From Anagrus nilaparvatae (Eukaryota; Arthropoda; Insecta; Hymenoptera; Mymaridae), in the NCBI GenBank assembly GCA_022575985.1, contig JAKSXM010000132.1, positions 6,386,001 through 6,450,000 on the forward strand: a DNA stretch of 64,000 nucleotides. The letters are read 5' to 3'. A program made the position numbers and the translations under genes. Shown piece after piece: positions 1-11,033 of this stretch. The notes under the pieces were generated by a model. It saw only the letters and a program-made list of their open reading frames with translations. It did not search any database and was not told the DNA's origin. Numbering within the stretch: the stretch's first letter is position 1; each line of letters begins with the position of its first letter.

Positions 1-124
1 CTATGAAAGTATGCATGGACTATTGTATGTTATTTACACTGTTGTTATATACATTGCATGCTGTAGGTTTTATACATGTGTAAGATCAAATACTTACTTG
101 TCAATACATAAATCAATAATACTC

Positions 125-315
125 TGTGGAGTTAGATGCAAATATAAATAAAGACACAAGATATAATATGCAATACGATGTAGTTTATTCATAAGTTGTG
201 TGAGAGAGTTATATTGAATGTGGTATGTACGGTTGTATGTATAATATCTGACTGACTATGCGTGTACGATGCATGTGTATTAGAGAGAGAGAGAGAGAGC
301 GACGTGGACGCCACA
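125..315 (-). repeat. 3' LTR of the Gypsy element
   Basis: A 191-bp LTR bounded by TGTGG and CCACA, holding a (GA)n microsatellite at about 283-299. It shares TGACTGACTATGCGTGTACG and the flanking GA tract with the truncated right LTR at 4086-4163. The two copies differ by several substitutions and by GA-tract length, so the insertion is not recent. Confidence 0.88.
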
Positions 316-514
316 TGACTCTCCCCGTTATTTTTTTTTTTTTTTATTTTTTACATTTAATATATACATTATTACATATTTTTATAGAAAAAATATTTTG
401 TTTTACAATTTTTATAAAATTTGTTTAAATGACTGTAAACTGTGTACAATATTACTGATTCCATTACAACGTATTACACTATATTTGCAAAAAGTTTTAG
501 TTATACATTTTTAT

Positions 515-2394
515 TCACTTCTTAAAGTCTATATAATTTGTATGAGTTGATATATAATTTATTTGGGTTTTTTTATTAAAGGTGACTCTTTTCCTGGCTG
601 GATAAGTTCTTAATTGTGGCACTGGAATAGGTAGAGGTAATACGGTTTCTCTTTGTGAATCTTCAACCATTATTCTAGTTGATTGTGAGGGAAGTATTGT
701 GGGTTTCTTTTTTAGTATGGAAGGTACAAATTTGGATTTTTTGTTGCTATTTCTGCTATTTCTATTTCTATTTCCACAAACATGTGCTACTTTTGGCTGT
801 TTTGCGACTTGAGCGTAACAATGTTCATTAGAAATTGTGGCCTTACTTTGTGAATCCCTTTGGGTAGTTTTTGGTTGAAGAGTTGACTGTTGAGTAGATA
901 TGACGTCATTTGGTGTTGTTGCTGATGTATTTTGGCGTTGGCTAGTAGTTGGTGTATCTGCCGGTGAACTTTGGTTGCTGGTATTAATTGGCAAGTTCCC
1001 AGTTGTATTTTTGCTTGGAATTGTCCACTCCAGCACTTTTTCATTAAAAGCTGGTTTTAGTCTTTCTGTTGTGACATTAACTTTTTCACCGTTGCGTTCA
1101 ATCTCATATACCAAATCCGACCTTCTCTGTAGGACCTTGTAAGGCCCCTCGTAAGGTCTTTCTAGGGAACCTTCTGTTTCCCGACGCAAGAATACGTGCA
1201 TGGATTCCCCTAGAGTTTTAAATACAAATGGTTTTACCTGGTAGTAATGAGCTGCCGGAATGGGTTGTAATTCTTTCATGTACTTTCTGTAGTTTTCTAT
1301 GAAGAACTGTGGATCTGGCGTAAAGTCTCCGAACGAGAAGAATTCGCCTGGTAATCTTAGCGTTTTACCGAACACGTATTCAGCGGGGGATGCTTCGACA
1401 TCTTCCCGTATGCAGGTTCTCGGGCCTAACATGACTGTAGGTAGTAAATCCGTCCAATCTGATTTGTTTCCAATACACATAAGTGCTCCTTTCATGGTTC
1501 GGTGCAGGCGTTCTACTAGGCCATTGGCTGCTGGGTGGTAGGCTGTAGTGCGGATTCTTTCACACCCTGCAAATTTTAATAATGCGTTGAAGAGTAGAGA
1601 TTCGAACTGTGAGCCCTGATCTGTGGTCAAGACCAGCGGTGAGCCATACCAGCATATCCATCCCTCGTACAAGGCTTTAGCCACTGTCTCCGCTGTGGTA
1701 TCAGTGATTGGAAAAGCCTCTGGCCATCTGGAAAAACGATCAATTAATGTTAAACAATAATTGTAGCCATTTGATACAGGCATGGGCCCTATTATGTCGA
1801 TGTGTATGTGGTCAAACCTAGATTCTGGCGCTTTGAAACTTCCAGGTTTATTTTTGACGTGCCTGCTTATTTTATATTGTTGACAGTCAATGCAATGTTT
1901 TGCCCAATTTTTCACGCTTTTGTTCATGCCGGGCCAAAAGTATCGCTGTTGCATCATTTTAGCTGTTGTTTTCCCGTTTGGATGTGACAAGCGGTGAATT
2001 TGGTTAAATGCTCGCCTCTGAAGACTTTCTGGAATGAATGGCCTCAACTTGCCGGTTGATGTTTCAAACACTATTGGGACCTGGGACTCACCCCAAGCTA
2101 AGGTGTCGAACTTACATGAAGTTGTTTTTGTGAATCCTGATAGTAAGAATGCTTGTAGATTTTTATCCTTTTGTTGCTCTTCAGCCAGTTCAGAGTAATC
2201 GATCTCCATTGGCATGTGAATGGCCTCAATTCTAGACAAAGCGTCCGCTACTGAATTTTCGTTACCAGAGATGTGTTTAATTTGTGTTGTGAATTGTGAT
2301 ATGAGTTCAAAATACTTCCTTTGTCTAGGGGTGGCTTGTTCTAACTTCTGCTCGAATGCTCTTGTTATTGGTAGATGATCTGTGTGGACTTCAA
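515..2394 (-). pseudogene. Gypsy pol: RNase H tail plus integrase (open fragment)
   Basis: This is the integrase part of a Ty3/Gypsy polyprotein. It would insert retrotransposon cDNA into chromosomes. Counting from the Met at 2239, an HHCC zinc finger (H82, H86, C116, C119) is followed by a complete D,D(35)E core (D148, D207, E243). A GPY/F-type module (RPYEGPYKVLQRR) comes next, then a basic Ser/Thr/Gln-rich tail. The frame stays open upstream of that Met to about 2394, where it encodes RNase H C-terminal sequence ending in ALSR, so the Met is internal to a polyprotein and not a true start. The frame breaks at about 2395, where RNase H residues are missing. The catalytic residues survive, but the parent polyprotein is broken. 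Confidence 0.9.
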
Positions 2395-2726
2395 ATGTGA
2401 CTGCTATAGCTACTTTCAGTTTCTGTGAGTTTTTTTGAATAAAAAGCTAATGGTTCCCATGGACCAGTCTTTATTCTTTGTTCGATAACACCTCCTATAG
2501 ATACTTCAGAAGCGTCAGTAACCAACCGTATTTGACCGTTTGGTAATGGGTGTGCCAGTAAAGCGGCGTTCGCCAGACTCTCCTTGCACCTTTGAAATGC
2601 TTCTTCTGCTTCTGCGGTCCAATCGATAAGAGTGCGGTCATTTTTTTTGCTGTTGGCGATGTACTTTCCAAATGGAATTTGCATGGCTGCGGCGTTAGGC
2701 AAGCTTCTCCTGTAAAAATTTATCAT
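2391..2726 (-). pseudogene. Gypsy pol: connection/RNase H fragment
   Basis: This 111-residue open segment carries the Gypsy RT-RNase H linker (NFYRRSLPNAA) and the start of RNase H with its first catalytic Asp (LVTDASEVSIGGV) and an AFYSKKL strand. It is out of frame with the reverse transcriptase upstream on the - strand (break about 2720-2790). It ends abruptly at about 2391, just where the next conserved RNase H stretch should follow. The next frame resumes beyond that stretch, so a short deletion or frameshift removed part of RNase H. Non-functional. Confidence 0.85.
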
Positions 2727-4164
2727 CCCCTAGAAACGTTGGAGTTCGATTACTGTCTTGGGTTTTGGAAACTCTTTGATGACTTACCTTTTCTGGAAGT
2801 GGGCTGATGCCGTTTTTGTTGACTAAATACCCCAAATATTCTACCTGAGGTTTACCTAAAACACATTTTTGTTTTTGGATTAAAAGACCATATTGCTTTA
2901 ACCTTTCGCAGACAATTTTTAGGTGAACTTTATGCTCTGCGGCTGATGTCGATGCTATGAATATATCGTCTATGCAGGCAAATACGAAGTTGAGACCACT
3001 GAGTGCTTCGTCGATGTAGCGTTGGAAAGTTTGACCAGCTCCCTTTAAGCCAAACGGCATGACCAGATACTTGAATGTGCCAAAGGGTGTTATAATCGCT
3101 GTTTTCTGGATATCATCGGCTGCCATTGGAATCTGTTGGTAAGCACGCTCTAAATCAATAGTTGAAAAAATTTTTTTACCGTGTAAGATGTTTACGAAGT
3201 CCAACGCATTTGGAATTGCGTATCTGTCTGGTACTGTAACAGAGTTCAAGCGGCGGTAGTCTTCGACCATTCTCCAAGTGCCGTTTTTCTTTGGCGTGTG
3301 ATGTATGGGGCTTGGCCATGGACTGGATGAACGCCTAATCCATTTCATTTTTAGCAGGAAATCTAACTCTTCTTTAGTGGCCCAATGTTTCTCAGGGCCT
3401 AGGCGCCTGCAGCGTGCTGATACTGGTGGACCAGTTGTAAGAATGTGATGTGCTACTCTGGTTTTTGCAGTGTTGTCGGGCTTTGCGATGCCTAATATTT
3501 CTGGAAACTGACTAACTATATTTTCAAATTCCAATGGATTTTCTTCGTTGATAGCGTAAACTCCAAGGCCTGGGTCGTTGCTTAGGCTTCCACTAGTACT
3601 TTTCCCTGTTTTTTTGTCTATAATGGCCTGCCCATCAATGTCGACCAGCAGTTTGTGGAATCCCAAAAAATCTGCGCCCAATATTGGCTGCGATATGTCT
3701 GCAATGTAAAATTTCCACCAAGTTTTCCGCCCAAGGTTGAAATCGGTTTGAAGTTGGCAAAGACCGTGAGTTTTGATGGGGGTTTTGTTGGCTGCATAAA
3801 GCTTGAATTTGGTGGGTACGATGCTTTTTGCAAAAGTCTTAGGCAGGGTGGAGACCATTGCGCCCGTATCGACCAAAAACTTGGCGGCAGACGTTTTATC
3901 AGTTAATAGCAGACGATTTTTTACCCCCTGGTTGCACAACGCCTGAATTGTGGGGGGGGGGCATCTAGTTTTTTTGGTTATTTCGGTCGTTATCCCAAGA
4001 GCATGGTGATCGGCACCGAAATGCCTGTTCTTTAAATTTGTTATGATAAAAGCAATACCTTTCATTTTGTGCCGAATCTCCTGAACTGACTGACTATGCG
4101 TGTACGAGGCATGTGTATTAAAGAGAGAGAGAGAGAGAGAGAGAGAGCGACGTGGACGCCACAA
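2695..4164 (-). pseudogene. Gypsy pol: aspartic protease and reverse transcriptase
   Basis: The first 30 or so residues translate LTR sequence (a Ser-Leu run from the GA microsatellite) and are not a real N-terminus. The retroviral-type protease follows with active site FLVDTGAMVSTLP and a GADFLG motif. The reverse transcriptase shows WRMVEDYRRLN, FSTIDLERAYQQIP, PFGTFKYLVMPFGLKGAGQTF and the catalytic box ACIDDIFIAS, the usual Y/F-x-D-D written as CIDD. YLGYLVNKNGI marks the RT C-terminus. The frame is lost near 2790, so the linker continues in another frame. Lack of gag and fusion to the LTR show this is the 3' part of a deleted provirus-like element. Confidence 0.9.
4086..4163 (-). repeat. 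Truncated 5' LTR of the Gypsy element
   Basis: Only the outer 80 bp or so of the LTR remains, with a longer (GA)n tract (about 4122-4147) than the left copy. It joins directly to pol-side sequence at about 4085, so the deletion took the rest of the LTR, the tRNA primer site and gag. Confidence 0.85.
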
Positions 4165-4653
4165 CTCAATATTATCATAGACATCTATGATTAATTCTAA
4201 ATACTAATTATAACATATACCTTAAATTATATAGAACATCTACCTTATCATATCATGTTATTATTTTCTAATAAATAGATAAGTTTACAATAAGCTGGAT
4301 TTACTTTATTTGATTCTTCTTGTTTATTTAAACCGTTCTTTTGACTTTTTATATGAAAAGATTCTGAAAAGATCCGTTTATGATAATGTTGTTCTGTAAA
4401 ACCTTTACACCTTTCCAATTAAACCTATGACCTAAACCTCTATGTTATGTGACTACATTGTGTTTATCAGAATCTAGTTTCCAGTTTTTCTAGTATTAAG
4501 AATTAATCATAGATGTCTATGATAATATTGAGTATTATTGATTTATCTATTGACAAGTAAGAATTTTATCTTACACATGTATAAAACCTACACCGCGAAA
4601 TGTATATAACAACAGTGTAAATAACATACAATAGTCCATGCATACTTTCATAG

Positions 4654-4906
4654 TTGCATACAATATTTAATTATTTAATATGTAAACATCTAATTTTTAG
4701 ACTATGTGGTAAATATTGTGTAAATATTTTTTTATATATATCAGTAATTAATGAATTTTATTATTTTTAGTCCTGATGATGGAGTGAAAAATCTCCGAAA
4801 TATTGACAAATTTATATTTTTATTTTTCAAATAAAAATTTTTTTGCTGGAAGACATCGAATTTTTTTCATTTACTTTTTCAAATTATGTTCAGCGTAAAC
4901 TATTCA
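4654..4906. other. AT-rich spacer with a CTGATGA...CTCCGAAA motif
   Basis: No gene is visible. At 4773-4800 the order CTGATGA, GGAG, loop, CTCC, GAAA resembles the catalytic core of a hammerhead ribozyme (CUGAUGA, stem II, GAAA). Stems I and III with a UH cleavage site could not be completed by eye, so it may only be the conserved tail of a retroelement family. Confidence 0.3.
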
Positions 4907-5041
4907 ATTTGTAATTATCACCTTACTAGCTGTTAAGATTCTAAACCCAAACTATTTTAATTCCCTAAACCTGAATTATTCCAAGTACCTAAATCGATAT
5001 TATTTAGAATCTCAACAGCTAGTAAGGTGATAATTACAAAT
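4907..5041. repeat. Small hairpin MITE
   Basis: A 40-bp arm (AATTTGTAATTATCACCTTA, then CTAGCTGTTAAGATTCTAAA) at 4907-4947 is inverted at 5002-5041, with a 55-bp AT-rich loop. The arm sequence recurs at about 63660-63700, inside another repeat copy. No coding capacity. Confidence 0.8.
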
Positions 5042-5165
5042 TAAAAAATTAGAAAATTGTATTGTAATGTTGAGTAACTTTTGTATTATACCTAGTCCTC
5101 AGCTGGAAGTAAACATGTTTCATGCAGTTAGGTTGTGGTTATAAGTTTTTTCAAATAATTTTTGT
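5042..5165. repeat. End fragment of the ATGTTCC repeat family
   Basis: The segment ending AAACATGTTTCATGC, then a GGTTATAAGTTTTT tail, matches the terminal part of the dispersed elements at 8755, 17287, 42017 and 63389. The other end of the element is not clear here. Confidence 0.5.
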
Positions 5166-5239
5166 TACGCATGAGATGTCTCCAAATACAAAAGTTTTTA
5201 TTTGACATCAAAAATTAGTACCAGGACTCCCAAAAGAGA

Positions 5240-6015
5240 GGAAATTCGTAAAATTTTTTTTATTTGGTAACAACTTAAGTTTCCTTAAGAATTATTTGAA
5301 AGCTTACCCCATTTTAGGGGTGGATATCTCATTCCGTAGGAGTTGTAGCTAAAAATGAGCTCTAGAAATCAAAAAAGCGACCCAAAATACATTCTGGGTG
5401 AGTTTTCGGCCCTAAATATTCAATCTTTCATTTATTTATAAAAATCACCCCTTTGCTTGCTAAAAACACCCCCAGGGAGGGTTGGAATGGTTAATACATT
5501 CGTATTTAACTTTTAACCATTTCTTAGGGTTCTTAGTAAATAATTTTTATGCTAAATAAAAACTTTTTTGCATTTGGTAACAACTTAAGTTTTCTTAAAA
5601 ATTATTTGAAAGTTTACCCCATTTTAGGGGTTGATATCCCATTTCGTAGGGGTTGTAGCTAAAAATAGGCCCCAGAAATGAAATGAATGACCCAAAATGC
5701 CTATTAGGTGAACTTTTTAGCCCAAAATATTCAATATTTCATTTATTTATAAAATTCACCCATTTGTTTACTAAAGACACCCGCAGGGAGGGTTGTAATT
5801 GCTAGTCAATGCTTATTTGACTTTTAACCTTTTCTTGGGAGTTCTAGTAATAATTTTTTATGCTAAATAAAAACTTTTTTGCATTTGGGAAGAACTTAAG
5901 TTTCTTTAAGAATTATTTGAATATTTACCCCACTTTAGGGGTTGATATCTCGTTTCGTAGGGGTTGTATAAAAAAACGAGCTCCGGAAATGAAAAGAGCG
6001 ACCCGAATTACCTAC
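5240..6015. repeat. Tandem repeat, unit about 310 bp, 2.5 copies
   Basis: The anchor ACTTAAGTTTyCTTwA preceded by TTTGG recurs at about 5266, 5576 and 5887, a spacing of 310 and 311 bp. Each unit also contains TACCCCATTTTAGGGG and a GGTTGTA box. Copies differ by scattered substitutions. The last copy is truncated at about 6015. A 66-aa open frame inside it is an accident of the repeat. Confidence 0.85.
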
Positions 6016-6600
6016 TATTATATTACCGAAAAATGCAAGTGTCCAAGAAAGGTCGGTTAGGCCTTAATAGGTTAATGACCCGAGTTTTTAGTAGCATAAA
6101 CAATTGAGACACCGTAAAAATTATAAACTGAACAATAAATACTTGAAAAATATAAAGTTTTAAGGTAGTTTCACAATTTTTCTCGCACAATAAAAGGGTC
6201 TACCTATTTATAAAGTTTAAAAAAAAAACACCTTTTTTTTCGTAATTGAGACTCAAAGTTAGTGTTTACTAAAGCCTAAGGAATAATTTTTTTATTTTTT
6301 TTTCTCTGAACAACTTCAAAGTATATGTGAAAATAAAAAAAATTTTGTAGGGTACATTCAATTTCATGATTTTTTCGCAATTTGGCAGGATTTTGAAAAA
6401 AAAAGTAGAAAAAGCCCATGTTATTTAAATGGGAAATAGAGTTACTGTGGGGCGCGTCTTAAAATCATTTTAAAAATGGCTCGATCGACTTTTCCACGTT
6501 TTTGAGTCATATGTTAAATATTTAGTGGGTCCCCGTCCCCAAAAATCCAATTTAGGAAGTAACGGACACCCTAGTGTACAACTTTAATGCATTTCGTAGA
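6016..6600. other. Non-coding spacer, nothing recognised
   Basis: AT-rich with homopolymer A/T runs; no open frame, known repeat or RNA gene can be supported on either strand. Confidence 0.5.
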
Positions 6601-7345
6601 GATAAAAAATCGTCTTGTGCGCATTGAATTGTGGCTGCGCTTGGAATTGCGACTCACTTTTATGGCGTTCCTAGCTGGAGCCTTTTAGGCCGGACCTACA
6701 TAAAGCTTAATCTATATAACCGCGAAAATGCTCCGTAAACCGCAAGCGCAAGTGTAATTGCAAAAAAATTTTCAGTTAAGCCAACTCATTTCTCATACTA
6801 ACTTAACATGACTAGTGTTTATTCTGCTCTGAATGAAAATTAAATGCAAAGTATGAGAAATGAGTTGGATTGCAACCACAAGCGTGAGCGCAATGCAATG
6901 CGCAGAAACCAATTTTGTCTTCTTCTTCTGCGCATTGCGTTGCGCTTGTGTTTGCGGTGCACCTGGGTTTTACGGTTTCTGTAGTTATGGCTTAAGCACA
7001 AAATTGAACAACAAAAACCGCAAATCAATGTGCAGATTTGAAACATTATGTTTTGCGTTGCAGCTGCGCTTGCTGATCCCTTTTTATGACATTAGTAGGT
7101 CTAGTCTACATAAGGCTCCATCTACAGAAGCCGTAAAAGGGGGCACAACCGCAAGCGCAATGCGCAGATGAAGATTTTGTGTATTTGGAGTTGCGCAGGA
7201 ATCGAAATTGGTTTCTGCGCATTGCGTTGCGCTCACGCTTGCGGTTGCGCCCCCCTTTTGCGGCTTCTGTAGATGGGGCCTAACCGCACCGCACAGCGCA
7301 GCCCAATGCTATTGGTATAGGAGTCACGTGACGCCGTAAGCGCAA
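6600..7345. repeat. Cluster of GC-rich palindromic MITEs
   Basis: The best copy (about 7107-7281) has inverted ends GGCTCCATCTACAGAAGCC / GGCTTCTGTAGATGGGGCC and an interior of alternating GCAAGCGCAATGCGCAG motifs that pair with the opposite arm. Degenerate or nested copies fill 6618-7100. A second clean copy is at about 49975-50152. The CpG-dense, GC-rich interior stands out against the AT-rich surroundings. Two short open frames across it are by-products of the repeat. No transposase. Confidence 0.75.
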
Positions 7346-8754
7346 GCCGCTACGCCGTGAAATATGAGAAAAAATAAAAAAAAAAGCTGAATGTAGTCTG
7401 TATACTAATTCTGTGTAAACGACTTGTTTTGTTTTATTAACTGCAATAAGTTTTTATTTATTTCAGCAATAGGATTGCAATTTATTCATTGATATTAATT
7501 TGATTATGGAATTTATTTATAATATCAAATGTATTTAAATTTATTTATTATTAAATCCTCTCTAATATGCAAATAAACATTTATTTTTTCTATTTATATT
7601 TTCAAATTCCGCATTCCCTTGAATACAAATTAGTCTTGTTATCGCCAAATAAGAAAATTAAACAAATAAACAATGTTAACAGTCTTATTATAGATAATGT
7701 AATTTAATATAAATAAATAAATAATATATGCGTGCAACCATGTTTTTAGTGCGTGTTCGTAGAATGATTAATTAATTTCAAATAGATTTTTATTTATACG
7801 AAATTATTCCGACCAATTTTATGGAAAATATGAACTTTTGTTCGGAGTGTCCCATCTATTTTTATCCAACAGTATATATCATTAAGATATTAAGAAATAA
7901 AAATTTCTTATTTTCCAACAATAGTACAAAACGACGCGTCCTAATAGAAAATCCCTTATTCAAATTTTCTTATGAAAATTAACATAGGAAAATTTGAATA
8001 AGGGCTTTGCTATTATGACGCGTCGATAAACGGTATTTCACCCGAATACATTAAGCGAAACCCGAGGCGAGATCATCAGTAAGAAACTCAATAATTATAT
8101 CTTTCTTATATACTTATATCAGCTTGAGATGTCTTTGATTTCTATGGAAGCGTTGGAAAAATTTTCCATCATGGAAAAATCGGTGAAAATTTGAAGTCTT
8201 AAAACGTTTTAAATCAATCTTGCTATGATGGAGTTTTGGAAAATCCAAGTTCCTTAGCAGCCAAAGTTGAGGGCAGTCCACTCAGCGCACAGAATTTGTG
8301 CGCCAAGTGCGTGACCATCGTGCGACAGTTGTGATATATAGGTGTGCACCTTTTTAGCAAGGAGGCTGAGAGGGTTTATTAGGTTTAAAAATCATCCACT
8401 GTTCATATAACCTACAAAAGAAGCAAGCAATATAAAAATATTTGCGATCGCGAAAAAGTTAATAAAAAAATAAGAAAAAAAATTGTTAAAGTGTAAAAGT
8501 TTTGAGATTCGTTCAAAGGGTTGAGACGTCAGGTCCCGAAGTATCTTTTTTCCACCTAAAACTTGCTGGTAAATTTTTTTTATGTGTTTTTTGTCCATTT
8601 CCAGTCGGTTTGTGTAAATACAACCTAAATGCATAGAACATGTTAACTATAGTTAAGTACTGGGTATAATATATAAATTTACGCAATTAGCCAATTACAA
8701 TACAATTAGCTATTTCTAAAATTTGTAATTAACTGTTTATTTTAATTTAATGTT
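7346..8754. other. AT-rich spacer with one hairpin MITE
   Basis: A clean hairpin lies at 7936-8025: GACGCGTC, then arms containing CCCTTATTCAAATTTTC and its inverse, ending in GACGCGTC. Elsewhere I see nothing. An 80-codon - strand frame at 8392-8634 lacks any recognisable domain and has composition like the surrounding non-coding DNA, so it is not called a gene. Confidence 0.55.
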
Positions 8755-9085
8755 AACATGGAGCATGTTCATTGGATGGGGTATCTGAAAAAGTCTGGCT
8801 CGGCAGTGGGGGGTGAAATATTGACGTTTTTAGGGAAGGGGTGACTTGGAATATTGGACTTAGAATATTTTCAATTTAGGGACCTTGGTGCAGAAATCCC
8901 TAGAGATCTTTGGTGCATTAGTCCCTATAGACCTTTGGTGCAGAAGTCCCCAGGGCCCTTTGTTGCAGAAGTCTCTAGGTAAACTTTAGTAGATACTTTA
9001 TTATCGGTGTTATAAGTGAACGTGTTCCATGCTCGTTGGTTGTGTTGTTACACAAACCGGTTATAAATTATTTTTAAATTCTAAA
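8755..9085. repeat. ATGTTCC-family repeat, copy 1
   Basis: One end is AACATGGAGCATGTTCATTGG followed by GGGGTATCTGAAAAAGTC and GGCTCGGCAG. The other is GAACGTGTTCCATGCTCGTT, then a GTTGTTACAC hairpin-like stretch and ACCGGTTATAA. Inside is a short tandem of a unit of about 24 bp (TTGGTGCAGAAGTCCCTAG-like, about 8881-8978). Non-coding. The same ends occur at 17287, 18119, 21058, 42017 and 63389. Confidence 0.8.
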
Positions 9086-10916
9086 CCCAAATTATTCCAA
9101 TTCGCAAAACTGTATTATTCTTAATCCCTAAATCGAAATTACTCTAAGTCCCATTTGACTCCCCGACCCCTTGATTTTAATGTACCTCTCCCTACAAACA
9201 TTTTTAGAAAAAGACCAAAAAAAGAAAATGTTTGTCGAAAATCAAAAATTGAGCCTAAAAAGCTAAAAAGAGAAGTTGGAACTTATTTTTAGTTTGGTAC
9301 TAATTTACAGATTTGGCAAACAGCTAGAAACTCTTTGCAATAATTAAAATATAAATGCATAAATTTATCTGTATTAGTATAAGACATATATTTTTATAAA
9401 ATAAACTCTTGTTTTTCATCAAGCTAATATTGGACCACAGACGTTGCGTTCTATATTTACACGATATAAATTGATGTCATTGATAATAAATGAATGAAAA
9501 TATGACATTGAATTATTGTAAATGGGCTGCACATAAAATCGAAAATTTTTTATCCGGTCTAATTAAATTAAGATTATTTTAACAAATTGACTATAAATAT
9601 AGAATATTAATTTTTTTGTTGTTCTTTTTAAACCCTTTATTATCTTTTTATCATAATACATAATTTTAATACTCAATAATATGTAGCATGAAAAATAATT
9701 TATTTTTATTGTAAATAAGTTGTTAGAAATAGTTTCTATCTTTTTCTACAGATAAATAATTCTAAAACCCTTGACGTAATATTATTTTAATTTATGAATG
9801 AGAATTTTCTTATTTTAATAAATACACTCATATATGAATAAACAAGCTTTTTTAAAAATTATCTTTAAAAAACAGACCTTTTATTAAAAATTTATATTTT
9901 CCGGGAAATCACATCATAAACCGCTCAAAAAAAGCTGTAAACTTATTATCAGCTACTCAGCTTCGAGAAAGGAATAAAGTATTAAAGTATTTAAAGTGAT
10001 TGAAAGCAATAAAGTATTTCCATCAACTAGAACTTCATGGAACAAAAATTAAGTATTACCTCCAAAATATGCATACTAATACTAATTATGGTTGACATAA
10101 GAAAAGGTGTTTATTAATTTTTTAACGGGCAAAATTAAAAAAAAAATACTTACAAATTTAAGTATACCAGACTCGATATCAAAACCATCTAGAGCTTAGA
10201 TGAAGAACAATTATTTATTATTTAAGGTCAAGAGGAATAAATAAAAAAAAATCTATTAAGTCCAAAGAGACAGTGTGCCTTTGAAAAAAAAAGATTATTA
10301 GCCAAATAAAACGTTTATTAAAGCAAAAAATTATAAACAAACTTATATTTTTAATAAAAGACGTTTAGGTAAAAGAAATACACACATATAAAATTTTCAA
10401 AATAATATAATCAAGAGAAGAAAAAATTTATTCTCAATAATATTTTGATTATTTTAATGTATTTATAAATTAAAATTAATTATCTAAAATGTACATGTCC
10501 TGGATGATTTACATATTTTTTTAAACTTATCATAGTACATACTTTGTCTTATTTTTATACAAACAATAAAATGAATGAAACAAAAACTTTTTATTAAAAT
10601 AAGTTAATATGATTGTATTACATCTTTTTATATTTTAAAATTTTCTTACATAAATTTGCAAGCCAGTTAGGTATAAAGTACATTAATAAATTTTTACACA
10701 AATTCAAAAATTATATAAAATAAAATAGAAATTTTGTTAAAACAAAAAAAAATATTTTTTATCTATTAAAATTAAAAATTTTCTAAACATTCAATAAAAG
10801 TGCATACTTATGAATTAAAATAAATAAACTCTGAATTTATCTTAAAGCAAATTTATATTATTAAATTAATATGTTAATAAAATTTAAGTTAATTTTGAGC
10901 TCTTCCTAAGTGATTT

Positions 10917-10947
<31 letters not shown>

Positions 10948-11033
10948 CTGATTGTTGAGTAAATCTGTAGACAGATTTACTAAAATTGCCAAACTAACGA
11001 ATCTCTGAAAATTCCTGAATTCAATATATATAC
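9086..11033. other. AT-rich spacer, nothing recognised
   Basis: Very AT-rich with many A/T runs, including an uninterrupted T tract at about 10920-10947. No open frame, RNA gene or repeat boundary can be supported. Confidence 0.5.

Larger units (their letters stand above)
125..4163 (-). mobile_element. Ty3/Gypsy-like LTR retrotransposon, internally deleted and frameshifted
   Basis: The element runs on the - strand. Its 3' LTR is 125-315 (191 bp, TGTGG...CCACA, the canonical TG...CA ends). A polypurine tract (- strand AACGGGGAGAGTCA) lies just inside it at 316-329. The 5' LTR at the right end keeps only about 80 bp (4086-4163) matching the other LTR, including a (GA)n run. The 4-bp duplication ACTC flanks the element at 121-124 and 4164-4167. 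Between the LTRs lie protease, reverse transcriptase, RNase H and integrase in Gypsy order. No gag, primer-binding site or env is seen, so a deletion removed most of the 5' LTR, the leader and gag. Frameshifts in pol show it is inactive. Confidence 0.92.
1..4653. mobile_element. Foldback (long-TIR) DNA element interrupted by a Gypsy retrotransposon
   Basis: The first 124 bases (starting CTATGAAAGTATGCATGG) reappear as the reverse complement at about 4530-4653. The inverted pairing continues inward between 4164-4203 and 4498-4535 (core CATAGACATCTATGATTAA). Reading 1-124 directly into 4164 restores a continuous arm, so the host element is about 615 bp with arms of about 160 bp and a 290-bp AT-rich centre. 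It was later split by the LTR retrotransposon at 125-4163. No coding capacity is seen in its own sequence. The left terminus coincides with the window edge, so the arm may extend further left. The superfamily cannot be assigned because the outer target duplication is not visible. Confidence 0.75.

Noticed and set aside
283..300. GA-rich promoter element
   Set aside because: It is a microsatellite within the LTR, present in both LTR copies with different length; no evidence of regulatory role.
2391..4164. Treating the Met at 4164 as the start of a fusion protein with a Ser-Leu repeat leader
   Set aside because: The leader is LTR GA-microsatellite sequence read through a deletion junction, not a real N-terminus.
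8392..8634. 80-codon - strand frame with a hydrophobic C-terminus
   Set aside because: Composition equals surrounding AT-rich DNA, no domain, no splice or promoter support.
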